From assembly GCA_020049615.1 (NCBI GenBank), contig JAIFKN010000270.1, positions 1-7,730 of the forward strand: DNA of 7,730 nucleotides. The letters run 5' to 3'. The notes below the pieces were generated by a model. The model made no database searches, was not told where the DNA came from, and was given only the letters and a program-made list of their open reading frames with translations. A program made the translations under genes and the position numbers. Source of the DNA: a bacterium. Lineage in GTDB: Bacteria > Planctomycetota > UBA11346. Each line of letters starts with the position of its first letter. Positions within the stretch are counted from its first letter, which is position 1. Shown here piece after piece: positions 1 to 7,470 of the stretch.

Positions 1-3000
1 GTCCTGACCCGTGGCCGCTACCCCGGTGGCGTGCCGCTGGAGCCCGAGAAGAGCCCCGCCCCGAAGCTGTCGGCCCTGGCCGTGCAGGCATGGCTGGACG
101 GACGCGGCTACGAAAAGGACAGCCGGCGCGCCGCCAACGGCAAGCTGGTCGGCATGACAGCCAAGGGCGGGGCCGGCATCAGCCCCGACACCGCCGCCGA
201 GCTGTTCGGCTACCCGTCCGGCGACGCCCTGCTGCAAGCCCTGGTCGGCCGCCGCAACCGCGCCGAGCTGATCGACGCCCTGACCGACGCCCGCATGCAG
301 GCCGAGCACGGCAACATGATGCTGGACGGCAGCATGGCCGAGACCGCCCGCGAGCTGGTCAACAACGACCGCCGCGGCGAGCTGCTGGTCGCCGAGGTCA
401 AGGCTCTGGGCAAGAAGGTCGGCAAGAAGGCCGCGCCATCCGAGCTGCTGCGGCAGCAATCCATCGCCCGCATCGGCCGCGAGCCGGTCAAGAACCTGCG
501 CCCCGAACTATTCCGCGCCGCCCAGGCCCGCGCCGCCCGCCGCGCCTTCGACGCCATCGCCCGCGGCGACGCCGCCACGGCATTGATCGAGAAGCAGCGC
601 GAGCTGCTGAACTACCACCTGACCCGCGCCGCCCAAGAGGCCCGCGCCACCATCGAGCAGGACCGCACCTTCCTGCGCAAGATCCTGGAGCCCAAGCGCC
701 GGCAGGCCATCGGCAAGGCCGGCGGCTGGGAGTGGACGCTGCACCGCGCCGATGGCACCAGCGAGACCTTCGACAGCGACGCCGACGCCAGCGCCGCCCA
801 GGCCGCCAGCCCCGGCAGCTGGTACGAGCAGACCAGCGGCTACCTCATCCAGATCGACGCCATCCTGGACCGCTACGAGCTGAGCACCGGCAGCAACCGC
901 GCCGCCGGGAAGCTCCAGAGCCTGCGCGCCTGGATCGAGGAGCAACGCGAAGCGGGCGCCCCGGTCAACATCCCCGACAGCGTCATCGACCAGGCCGAGC
1001 GCAAACACTGGCGCGAGCTGACAGTGGACGAGCTGGGCGCCGTGCGCGATGCCGTCGCCAATATCGCCCACCTGGCCAAGACCAAGAACACGCTGCAGGC
1101 CGCCCAGGACAAGCGCCTGTTTGAGCAGGCGCGGGACGATGCGATCCGCACCCTGGGCGCCAACGTCGCCAAGCGGGCGCCAGAACCGCGCACCCGTAGC
1201 GCCACCGATACCGCCTGGGCATGGCTCGATGTCGCCACCGCCGCGCACCGCAAGTTGTCCAGCCTGATGCGCCAGGCCGATGGCGACCAGGACGGCGGCA
1301 TCTGGTGGAGCCTGTTCGTCCGGCCGCTGAACGAAGCCGCCAACCGCGAGGTCACCCTGCGGCGCGAGGCGGCCGATCACCAGAAGCAACTGTGGGACAC
1401 CTGGCGGAAGGCGGGCCGCGACCTGTCGGAACGCGCCACCGTGGCCGGCGAGACGCTGACCCTCAACGAGCGCATCGCCATCGCGCTGCAGTGGGGCAAC
1501 GAGGGCAACCGCGAGCGCCTACTGGAGGGCGAGGGCTGGACCAACGACCAGGCGCTGGCCATCCTCGACACCCTCACGGAGGCCGATTGGACGCTGGTCC
1601 AGGGCATCTGGAATCACATCGACAGCTACTGGTCCGACATCAAGGCCAAGCAGGAGCGCGTCGAGGGCGTCGCACCCGAGAAGGTCGCCGCCATTCCGGT
1701 GACCACCAAGTACGGCCAGCTCAAGGGCGGCTACTACCCGGTCATCTACGACCCCAAGCGCAGCGCCAAGGCCGGCAGCCAGGAGGCGGCCACCGCCGCG
1801 AACCTCTACGCCATCGGCCAGGCCACCCGCTCCACCACCCGCCGCGGCCACACCAAGGCGCGCAGCGAGGGCGGCACCGGCAAGCCCCTGCTGCTGGACG
1901 TGTCGGGCATCAGCCGCCACCTGTCGCAGGTCATCCATGACCTGACGCACCACGAAACGATCATCGACCTCAACAAGCTGCTGCGCGACGACCAGCTCAG
2001 CCAGGCCATCAGCGACCACCTCGGCCCCGCGGCGCTGAAACAGATCAGCAGCACCATCGCCGACGTGGCCGTGTCCGACCTCAACGACACCGGCATCGAC
2101 GCCACCCTGCGCTACCTCCGCAACGGCGTCAGCGTCGCCGCCATGGGCTTCAACGTCGGCACCATGGCCATGCAGATCACCGGCGTCGGGCAGTCCATGC
2201 AGCGCGTCGGGGCTGGCGCCTTCGCCCGCGGCGTCTTCCGCCTGTTCAGCGACCCGGCCCGGCAGGAATCCGCCCGCGCCTTCATCATGGGCAAGTCGGC
2301 CTTCATGCGCGACCGCGCCACCACGCAGACCCGCGAGGTTGCCGACGTGCTCAACCAGGTGCAGGGCAGTGCCTGGCGCCAGAATCTGAACCGGCTGGCC
2401 TTCATGGGCATGCAGCAGGCCCAGCTGCTGGTCGATATGCCGACCTGGTACGCCGCCTACGAGACCGCCCTGGACGCCGGCAGCGCCGATGCCGACGCCG
2501 TCGCCATGGCCGACCAGGCCGTGATCGACGCCCAGGGGTCCGGCCTGACCAAAGACCTGTCGGGCGTGCAGCGGTCGCGCTACGGCTCGATCTTCACCGT
2601 CTTCTACTCCTACTTCGCCACCACCTACAACCGCACCGCCGAGGCCGTCGCTGGCGCCGGTCGTCGCTGGCGCGGCGGGCAGGGCGCGGCTGGCATCGCC
2701 AAGCTGGCCATGGACCTGCTCCAGATCTACACCATCCCTGCCCTGCTGGCCGTCGCCGTGCGCGAAATGATGGGCAAGGGCGACGACGACGAGAGCTGGC
2801 TGACCAAGCTGAGCAACGAGCACCTGAGCCTCGCCATGGGCACCATGGTTGGCCTGCGCGAGATCGGCCCGGCCCTGACCGCCGGATACGAATACCGCGG
2901 CCCCGCCGGCACGCAGGGCTTCGGCGCCCTGACCAAGTTCATCCTGCAGGCCAAGCAGGGCGAGGTCGATGCCGCCCTGCTTAAGTCCGCCGCGCAGGCC

Positions 3001-3129
3001 GCGGGCATCTTCGCCCACCTGCCCACCCTCCAGGCCCAGCGCCTGGTCGATGGCTTCCTGTACTACCTCGACGACCGCGACGCCAGCGCCACGGCCATTA
3101 TTTTCGGACCGCCACCGCGCAATCGCTAG
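1..3129 (+). CDS. Large phage polyvalent / internal virion (ejection-type) protein, 5' partial
   Basis: The frame is open to the left edge, so the gene starts upstream. The in-frame GTG at 31 has no visible ribosome-binding site and is not taken as the start. The visible 1042 residues are mostly helical and charged, rich in Ala, Arg, Glu and Gln. Counting residues from nt 31, a conserved block runs from about 545 to 680. It includes KYGQLKGGYYPVIYDP, then RRGHTKARSEG, then a stretch ending in QVIHDLTHHE. A C-terminal block contains SIFTVFYSYF and the hydrophobic stretch LLQIYTIPALLAVAV at about 901-915, and the protein ends in GPPPRNR. I recognise these blocks from large polyvalent or internal virion proteins of podoviruses and prophages (recall, not a search). 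Another hydrophobic stretch lies at about 697-720. These segments could contact membrane during DNA ejection (inference). Its place directly upstream of a gp17-like fibre parallels T7 gp16. No catalytic motif was recognised. Family membership is fairly sure; the exact role is not. Confidence 0.8.
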   Translation, partial: VLTRGRYPGGVPLEPEKSPAPKLSALAVQAWLDGRGYEKDSRRAANGKLVGMTAKGGAGISPDTAAELFGYPSGDALLQALVGRRNRAELIDALTDARMQAEHGNMMLDGSMAETARELVNNDRRGELLVAEVKALGKKVGKKAAPSELLRQQSIARIGREPVKNLRPELFRAAQARAARRAFDAIARGDAATALIEKQRELLNYHLTRAAQEARATIEQDRTFLRKILEPKRRQAIGKAGGWEWTLHRADGTSETFDSDADASAAQAASPGSWYEQTSGYLIQIDAILDRYELSTGSNRAAGKLQSLRAWIEEQREAGAPVNIPDSVIDQAERKHWRELTVDELGAVRDAVANIAHLAKTKNTLQAAQDKRLFEQARDDAIRTLGANVAKRAPEPRTRSATDTAWAWLDVATAAHRKLSSLMRQADGDQDGGIWWSLFVRPLNEAANREVTLRREAADHQKQLWDTWRKAGRDLSERATVAGETLTLNERIAIALQWGNEGNRERLLEGEGWTNDQALAILDTLTEADWTLVQGIWNHIDSYWSDIKAKQERVEGVAPEKVAAIPVTTKYGQLKGGYYPVIYDPKRSAKAGSQEAATAANLYAIGQATRSTTRRGHTKARSEGGTGKPLLLDVSGISRHLSQVIHDLTHHETIIDLNKLLRDDQLSQAISDHLGPAALKQISSTIADVAVSDLNDTGIDATLRYLRNGVSVAAMGFNVGTMAMQITGVGQSMQRVGAGAFARGVFRLFSDPARQESARAFIMGKSAFMRDRATTQTREVADVLNQVQGSAWRQNLNRLAFMGMQQAQLLVDMPTWYAAYETALDAGSADADAVAMADQAVIDAQGSGLTKDLSGVQRSRYGSIFTVFYSYFATTYNRTAEAVAGAGRRWRGGQGAAGIAKLAMDLLQIYTIPALLAVAVREMMGKGDDDESWLTKLSNEHLSLAMGTMVGLREIGPALTAGYEYRGPAGTQGFGALTKFILQAKQGEVDAALLKSAAQAAGIFAHLPTLQAQRLVDGFLYYLDDRDASATAIIFGPPPRNR

Positions 3130-3202
3130 GGGTGCCGCGCCAAGGCCTGCGCCAGCGGGAATCCACCGGCCAGCCCGCGCGCTACCCGGCACGATGGGGG
3201 CC
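3130..3202 (+). other. Short intergenic gap between ejection-type protein and fibre gene
   Basis: This GC-rich 73-bp spacer is the largest gap in the window. I see no terminator hairpin with a T-tract, no convincing promoter and no purine-rich Shine-Dalgarno at the usual distance from either candidate ATG. The only G-rich element is a run of five G at 3196-3200, just 2 nt before ATG 3203, which is too close for a standard site. The fibre gene is probably expressed by read-through from upstream. Confidence 0.5.
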
Positions 3203-4528
3203 ATGACCGTCGCAGCCGGATACGCCCCAGCTGTGTACGCCGGCGACGGCGTCGCCTACGCGTTCCCGTTCACCTGGCCGCTGCTGGACGCCGCGCACCT
3301 GGCTGTCACCAAGACCTCGGGCGGCGTCACCACCACGTTGGTCCGCAACGTGGACTACCTGCTGACCTGGGTCGGCGCCGGCGCAACGGGCAGCATCCGC
3401 ACCATCTACATGGACGGCGGAACGCCGGTCAATGATCCGCCTGCATATGGCGACACGGTCACCATCAATCGCGTGGTGCCGATTAGCCAGGAGACGGACA
3501 TTAGAAACCGCGGGCCTTTTCTTGCGGAAACGGTCGAGCGTGGGCTTGATCGACAGGCGATGATATCGCAGCAGTTATCGACGACTATGGACGGGCACGC
3601 ATCGAGCCATCTACCCGGCGGCGACAGGGCGATAGATTGGGGAAGAATACTCGGACGCGGGTCGCTGATCGATCGGCCCGATGCCTCGGGTAATTACGCC
3701 GGCTGTTACTACTACGTCGAAGAAGACCGCACGCTCTACCAATGCGACGGATCAGCATGGATTGCCATGCCAATGGGAGAGGAAGTCGCCGCCGACGCAG
3801 CGACGAAGGGCTATGTCGATGGGCTGGTGAATGGCACCGACTGGAAGGCTAGCGTTCGGGTGGCGACCGCTGCGGCTGGCACGCTGGCGACGAGCTTCTC
3901 CAACGGGCAGACCGTCGATGACATCGCGCTGGTGACCGGCAACCGCATCCTCATCAAGGACCAGGCCGCGCCTGCTGAGAACGGCATCTACACCGTCAAC
4001 GCCAGCGGAGCGCCGACCCGCGCCGTCGACATGGACGCCTGGACGGAAGTGCCTGGTTCGGCGGTCACGGTCGAGATCGGCACCGCCAACGCGGACAAGA
4101 CGTTCGTCTGCACGGCTGACCAGGGCGGAACCCTCGGAACGACCGCGATCACCTGGGTCAACATCAGCAGCGGCACCATCGCGGCTGACTCGGTGGACAA
4201 CACCAAGCTCTCCAACATGGCGCAGAACACGATCAAGGGGCGCGTCTCCGCCGGCGCCGGCGATCCCGAGGATCTGACCGCCGCCCAGGTGCGGACGATC
4301 ATCGGCTCGCCGCAGAAGTATTCCGCGCTCGTCGGCAATGGCTCGCTGACCACGATCCCCGTCGCCCATAATCTCGGTGTTACCGGCAGCGTGTGCATGG
4401 TCTACGAGGCCACTGGCAGCCTGCGGGAAGTGCTGTGCGAGAAGCAATGCACCAACACGAACACCTGGACGCTGCTGTTTGCTACCGCCCCAGCCGCCAA
4501 CTCCCTGCGCGTTGTGGTGATCGGCTAA
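3203..4528 (+). CDS. Tail fibre protein with T7 gp17-like N-terminal attachment domain
   Basis: A 441-aa modular fibre. Residues 1 to about 125 match the style of the T7-type fibre attachment domain: an early G-DG-V-Y-FPF strand pattern, a VDYLLTW strand, TVTINRVVPISQETD, then a helix containing LDRQAMISQQL. This domain normally docks the fibre to the tail or portal region. Next come a HLPGG motif (about 136-140), YYYVEEDRTLYQCDGSAW (169-186), and a widespread fibre beta-module (about 210-320) with GTDWKASVRVAT and ILIKDQAAPAENGIY. A linker (about 334-368) contains MAQNTIKGR and DLTAAQVRTIIG. A C-terminal beta-domain starts KYSALVGNG and ends in VVVIG. ATG 3203 is chosen because MT at the head of the domain is typical. 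ATG 3194 in the same frame would add three residues, and neither has a clear ribosome-binding site. Codon use shifts sharply at about 3490-3665. The next gene starts 3 nt after the stop. Confidence 0.85.
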   Translation: MTVAAGYAPAVYAGDGVAYAFPFTWPLLDAAHLAVTKTSGGVTTTLVRNVDYLLTWVGAGATGSIRTIYMDGGTPVNDPPAYGDTVTINRVVPISQETDIRNRGPFLAETVERGLDRQAMISQQLSTTMDGHASSHLPGGDRAIDWGRILGRGSLIDRPDASGNYAGCYYYVEEDRTLYQCDGSAWIAMPMGEEVAADAATKGYVDGLVNGTDWKASVRVATAAAGTLATSFSNGQTVDDIALVTGNRILIKDQAAPAENGIYTVNASGAPTRAVDMDAWTEVPGSAVTVEIGTANADKTFVCTADQGGTLGTTAITWVNISSGTIAADSVDNTKLSNMAQNTIKGRVSAGAGDPEDLTAAQVRTIIGSPQKYSALVGNGSLTTIPVAHNLGVTGSVCMVYEATGSLREVLCEKQCTNTNTWTLLFATAPAANSLRVVVIG

Positions 4529-4531
4529 ACC

Positions 4532-6448
4532 ATGTCGATCCCAGCCCTGCGGGATGTCGACAACCTCACGCTGGCGCGGGTCACGAAAGCCCTCGCCCGC
4601 GAGGCGGTCTGTGGCGATGACACCCGCCTGCGCACCCCGTTCACCATCAACTACATCACGAACCCCGACGCCGAAGTGGACACGACCGGCTGGGCTACCT
4701 ACGCGGACGCGGCAGGCGTGCTCGGCGCTGGCGCGGCTATCACTTGGACCAGCAGCATCGTTGGTGCCATTCGCGGGACGCGCAGCTTCCGCTTCGCTAA
4801 GGACGCGGCGAACCGTCAGGGGAACGGTGTCGCGTTCACGTTCAGCGTAGACGCCGCCGACACCTTGCGCCCGCTGAGCATCGCTTTCGACTGCCTGACC
4901 CTGACCGGCTACGTTGCCGGTGACCTGTCGGTATGGGTCTACTCGGTGACCGATGCCAAGCTGCTGCCGATCAGCAGGAACAGCATCGACGCCAGCGGGC
5001 GTGCCACGATCCAGTTCATGGGCGGCAGCGGCGTCAGTTACCGCCTGTGCATCCATGTCTCCAGTACCAGCGCAACGGCGTGGAATGTGGACTTCGATAA
5101 CTTCTACGTCGGGCCAGCGTATCTGCCGTCCTCGCCAGCAATGAGCGACTGGCAGGACGGTGGCGCGATCACGATCACCGCGACAACGACGAACCCGACC
5201 AAGGGGACGATTGTCCGCGACAAGGTGTGGTGGCGGCGCGTGGGAGATTCGGCGGAAATCCGCTTCGAGTTTTACCAGAGTGCGGGAGGGTCGGCCGGAA
5301 GCGGCGATTACCTATTCGCGCTCCCCGCCGGTCTTTCAGCCGACACAGCAAAAGCGCAAGTCAATGCGGGATCGGCGACTCTCGACCGGGGCGGACATTC
5401 GCTCGGCCACGCGGGCTGCGCGGACACTGGCTCCGGGTACAGTGGTGGCGTTGTCCTCTACGACGCCACGCGGGTCCGGCTAGTCCTGGTTACGTCGGTG
5501 GTTAGCGGGCTATTTGCCGGCTCGGGGGCCGTCAGCATCGGCAACGCCATCCGCATTTCTGCATCATTCACCGTCCCCATCACCGGCTGGTCCGGTTCCA
5601 CCGCAGTCCAGCCCGGCAGCCGCTACCTGTGGGCGCAGAAGTTCGCAGCGACGGCGACCCGCGTCACCACGACGCCGAGCAAGCCGGGGGAATACCGATT
5701 CAGGCTGAACACCGTTGACACCGCTCCGTCCACGCTGCCAAGTGTGGCAAATGGCTTCTATTTCTATTTCACCACGGGTCTAACCCAACTCGATATCTAC
5801 ATCGGTCCAGGGAAAACCCAGGCGCTGCAAGCGTTCCTGAGCGCAGGCCGCACCGGCATCCTGTTCGATCTACCGTTCAACAACGGGATCAACTGGTTCG
5901 GATTGTTCAGGTCATACGACCCGGTGACCGGGGTTTTGTCGATCACCGCAGCTAACGCAGTTGGCATGAACGCTACCCTCGTCACGGCAATAACGACATG
6001 CTATCTTGATATCCTCGTAGCCGACGATCCGGTCCCCGTAGCCCTGGCCCCGGCGGTGCATGTCGAGGCGAGCAGCGATGCCGGAAATGGGTATATCGGC
6101 TCAGGATACGCGGCATACGAGGATGAAGTGGCGGATACACACGGGGCCTGGAACGGTTCAACGTTCACGGCTCCGGTTGCTGGCGTCTACACATTCTTCG
6201 CCGCGTACCGTTTCAACAACCCCGATGACTCACATATGCAGGCCGAGAGAAACGGGGCGGATATACAGATGGGTATCTACTTGGGGGTCATCCCATCCGG
6301 TGCCCCCCTGCGCGGGGTGTGCGGGGCGATTCGTCTAGCGGCAGGAGACTATATCCGGTTCAAGATCGTTAATATTAGCGGCACGCAGTATCAGAATACT
6401 GCTCCGTCGAACAATCGCATGTCCATCACCCGCATCGGAGACGCCTAA
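4532..6448 (+). CDS. Second tail fibre / receptor-binding protein with CBM-like and C1q-like domains
   Basis: A 638-aa beta-rich protein, probably translationally coupled to fibre 1. Residues 1-35 form a likely helix (LARVTKALAREAV) that could anchor it to the virion or to fibre 1 (inference). Residues of about 40-195 look like a carbohydrate-binding-module jelly roll: an opening NPDAEVDTTGWA, alternating strands and a closing FDNFYVGP. Residues of about 210-353 form a module I know from many tail fibres: NPTKGTIVRDKVWWRRVGD, then SGDYLFALPAG, and closing SFTVPITGWSG. Residues of about 354-505 are unassigned, though strand-rich and aromatic. Residues of about 508-638 resemble a C1q/TNF-like tip, with WNGSTFTAPVAGVYTFFAAY, a central variable part, and IRLAAGDYIRFKI. 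C1q-like ends usually trimerise and bind receptors. I see no glycosidase or lyase motif, so binding rather than depolymerase activity is favoured. No strong ribosome-binding site precedes ATG 4532. Confidence 0.78.
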   Translation: MSIPALRDVDNLTLARVTKALAREAVCGDDTRLRTPFTINYITNPDAEVDTTGWATYADAAGVLGAGAAITWTSSIVGAIRGTRSFRFAKDAANRQGNGVAFTFSVDAADTLRPLSIAFDCLTLTGYVAGDLSVWVYSVTDAKLLPISRNSIDASGRATIQFMGGSGVSYRLCIHVSSTSATAWNVDFDNFYVGPAYLPSSPAMSDWQDGGAITITATTTNPTKGTIVRDKVWWRRVGDSAEIRFEFYQSAGGSAGSGDYLFALPAGLSADTAKAQVNAGSATLDRGGHSLGHAGCADTGSGYSGGVVLYDATRVRLVLVTSVVSGLFAGSGAVSIGNAIRISASFTVPITGWSGSTAVQPGSRYLWAQKFAATATRVTTTPSKPGEYRFRLNTVDTAPSTLPSVANGFYFYFTTGLTQLDIYIGPGKTQALQAFLSAGRTGILFDLPFNNGINWFGLFRSYDPVTGVLSITAANAVGMNATLVTAITTCYLDILVADDPVPVALAPAVHVEASSDAGNGYIGSGYAAYEDEVADTHGAWNGSTFTAPVAGVYTFFAAYRFNNPDDSHMQAERNGADIQMGIYLGVIPSGAPLRGVCGAIRLAAGDYIRFKIVNISGTQYQNTAPSNNRMSITRIGDA

Positions 6449-7002
6449 TGCTTCGCTGCAACGTCCACAACCTCGTCACCGGCCAGCGGTACGAGTTCAC
6501 CGCTGCCGACCAAGCCGAGATTGACGCACGGCTGGAGCGCAAGGCCAGCGTCTATGGGCGCGATGCCTGGACCGAGACGATCCCCGCCTGGACGCAGACC
6601 GGCGTCTGGTCCACCGATGATCCGCCTGTGTTCGACCCGCTGGCGGTCATCGAACACCCCGAGCAGGTGATCGACCACCCGAGCGAGCGGGAGGTGACCG
6701 TCACCGAGATCGACCAGCGCCCCGAGCGCATCGCCGCCGCCTGGGCAGCCGCCAACACCTTCGCTGAGGCAGGCATGGACGCCAACAGCCGCACCAGCCT
6801 GCTCTGGCTGGCAATGGACCCAGCATGCCCCGTGTGGCGGCGTGACCGCATCCTGGCCGTGCAACTCTGGTGGTCTGCGGTCTGGAGCCACTACGCCTGG
6901 ACGAAGCAGCAGATCCAGGCCGGGGTGGATACCAACTTTGACCCTGCTATCCCCGGTGCATGTCCCTGGACCATCTGGCAGATCGCAGCAAGTGAACCAT
7001 GA
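6448..7002 (+). CDS. Putative tail-fibre-associated (assembly/chaperone-like) protein
   Basis: A 184-aa soluble protein. Its ATG overlaps the fibre stop by one base (TAATG), so translation is probably coupled to the receptor-binding protein. The N-terminal half (about 1-90) is acidic, with a small beta-like start (VHNLVTGQRYEF) and a short helix (AADQAEIDARLERKA). The C-terminal half (about 90-184) is helical and Trp-rich, containing AGMDANSRTSLLWLAMDP, CPVWRRDRILAVQLWW and a terminal CPWTIWQIA. No signal peptide or membrane segment is apparent. Small proteins encoded right after fibre genes are often fibre chaperones or assembly factors, and the SRTSLLWLA-type segment is loosely reminiscent of that group. 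This is inference from position and general style. I do not recognise a defined family with certainty, and it could instead be a minor structural protein. Confidence 0.6.
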   Translation: MLRCNVHNLVTGQRYEFTAADQAEIDARLERKASVYGRDAWTETIPAWTQTGVWSTDDPPVFDPLAVIEHPEQVIDHPSEREVTVTEIDQRPERIAAAWAAANTFAEAGMDANSRTSLLWLAMDPACPVWRRDRILAVQLWWSAVWSHYAWTKQQIQAGVDTNFDPAIPGACPWTIWQIAASEP

Positions 7003-7015
7003 CTGTATCAGTCAT
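6999..7015 (+). promoter_or_regulatory. Perfect short hairpin overlapping the stop codon at 7000-7002
   Basis: ATGACTG (6999-7005) and CAGTCAT (7009-7015) are exact reverse complements around a TAT centre, giving a 7-bp stem with a 3-nt loop. The stem contains the TGA stop of the preceding gene. No T-tract follows (the next bases are acatatcc), so an ordinary intrinsic terminator is unlikely. It could be an RNA-processing or stability hairpin, or a protein-binding dyad. Its location at the boundary between the GC-rich fibre block and the AT-richer small-gene block supports some regulatory role, but the function is not established. Confidence 0.4.
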
Positions 7016-7020
7016 ACATA

Positions 7021-7039
7021 TCCTGTAAGTAACTATAAC
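7021..7039 (+). promoter_or_regulatory. Candidate promoter in AT-rich gap (phage RNAP-like or -10-like)
   Basis: Positions 7021-7037 match the T7 class III promoter from -17 to -1 at 10 of 17 bases, including ACTATA at the 3' end. The initiating GGG is missing, because the next bases are ACAC. The same stretch contains TATAAC (7034-7039), a 5-of-6 match to a sigma70 -10 box, but the best -35 at standard spacing (GTCATA, 7011-7016) matches only 3 of 6. Either reading gives a very short leader before ATG 7054. The AT-rich context alone raises the chance of such matches, so this is a weak call. Confidence 0.25.
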
Positions 7040-7041
7040 AC

Positions 7042-7053
7042 AAAGAGATATAC
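7042..7053 (+). promoter_or_regulatory. T7 gene 10-like ribosome-binding region
   Basis: The sequence AAAGAGATATAC precedes ATG 7054. Bases 7045-7055 (GAGATATACAT) are identical over 11 nt to the leader of T7 gene 10, which reads AAGGAGATATACAT. The Shine-Dalgarno itself is the weaker AAAGAG, about 6 nt from the ATG. It is the clearest translation signal in the window and decides the start at 7054 over the in-frame ATG at 7066. Confidence 0.6.
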
Positions 7054-7470
7054 ATGTTTTACTCCATGAAGCGCGAACCACTCAGGCCCACACCGACATG
7101 GGCTCAGCGACTGAATCCGATCTTTTGGCTGAGTGATACCGAGAGGAACATGGCGTGGCCATGGCTGACGTGGTTCCTGAGGAACCCAGCTACCAACTTC
7201 TTCAGTGTCATCGTCGGCCTAGGCCATCAGCACCGCACGGTGTACACCCTGAAGCCAGGCGAGTACACGCTGGCACCAAACGGCTTTAATGCTGGTATAA
7301 GTGTCCCAGAACAGCCATGGTGGCAGTGGGTGCTCACTCCGTTCGTGTACCCATTCATCTCATATCGGGGCCAGAAGTGGGAGTGGGTAGCAGGATGGAA
7401 GACATCAGGCACGCTATCGGTCCTGACCTTCCGGAGAGCTAACAGCCCGAATGCTGCACCGCTTCCATGA
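7054..7470 (+). CDS. Small Trp-rich phage protein of unknown function
   Basis: A 138-aa protein with a clear start at 7054, given the purine-rich leader just upstream. It is notable for tryptophan and proline. NPIFWLSDTERN is followed by an amphipathic or hydrophobic stretch, AWPWLTWFLRNPATNFFSVIVGLG (about 34-57). This could sit at a membrane, although the internal Arg-Asn-Pro argues against a simple transmembrane helix. The rest looks beta-rich, with VYTLKPGEYTLAP, PWWQWVLTPFVYPFISYRG and KWEWVAGWKTSGTLSVLTFRR. The RNP-x-x-NF motif recalls small phage proteins annotated as domains of unknown function, possibly the DUF7338 type (from memory, unverified). There is no holin-like arrangement of multiple helices. 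It opens a lower-GC gene block, and its stop overlaps the next ATG (ATGA). Confidence 0.7.
   Translation: MFYSMKREPLRPTPTWAQRLNPIFWLSDTERNMAWPWLTWFLRNPATNFFSVIVGLGHQHRTVYTLKPGEYTLAPNGFNAGISVPEQPWWQWVLTPFVYPFISYRGQKWEWVAGWKTSGTLSVLTFRRANSPNAAPLP

Noticed and set aside
90..1124. Long + strand frame of 344 codons in another phase of the ejection-type gene, extremely rich in Arg, Pro and Gly.
   Set aside because: The composition is typical of an out-of-phase reading of GC-rich coding DNA, with no domain or ribosome-binding site.
1519..3204. Long antisense open frame, 561 codons, opposite the ejection-type gene.
   Set aside because: Its translation is a low-complexity Gly/Ala/Val/Asp-rich product expected opposite a high-GC gene, with no recognisable motif. 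The + strand frame there carries conserved blocks.
3752..5056. Antisense 434-codon frame across both fibre genes.
   Set aside because: It spans the junction of two well-supported + strand genes and has the same low-complexity shadow composition.
3432..6627. Shared 12-bp string ATGATCCGCCTG in fibre 1 and in the 184-aa gene, and the wider idea of a diversity-generating template/variable repeat pair.
   Set aside because: The match is short and isolated, with no adenine-biased substitutions. No reverse transcriptase or template repeat is seen in the window.
6999..7015. Calling the stop-codon hairpin an intrinsic terminator.
   Set aside because: The stem is not GC-rich and is not followed by a T-tract.
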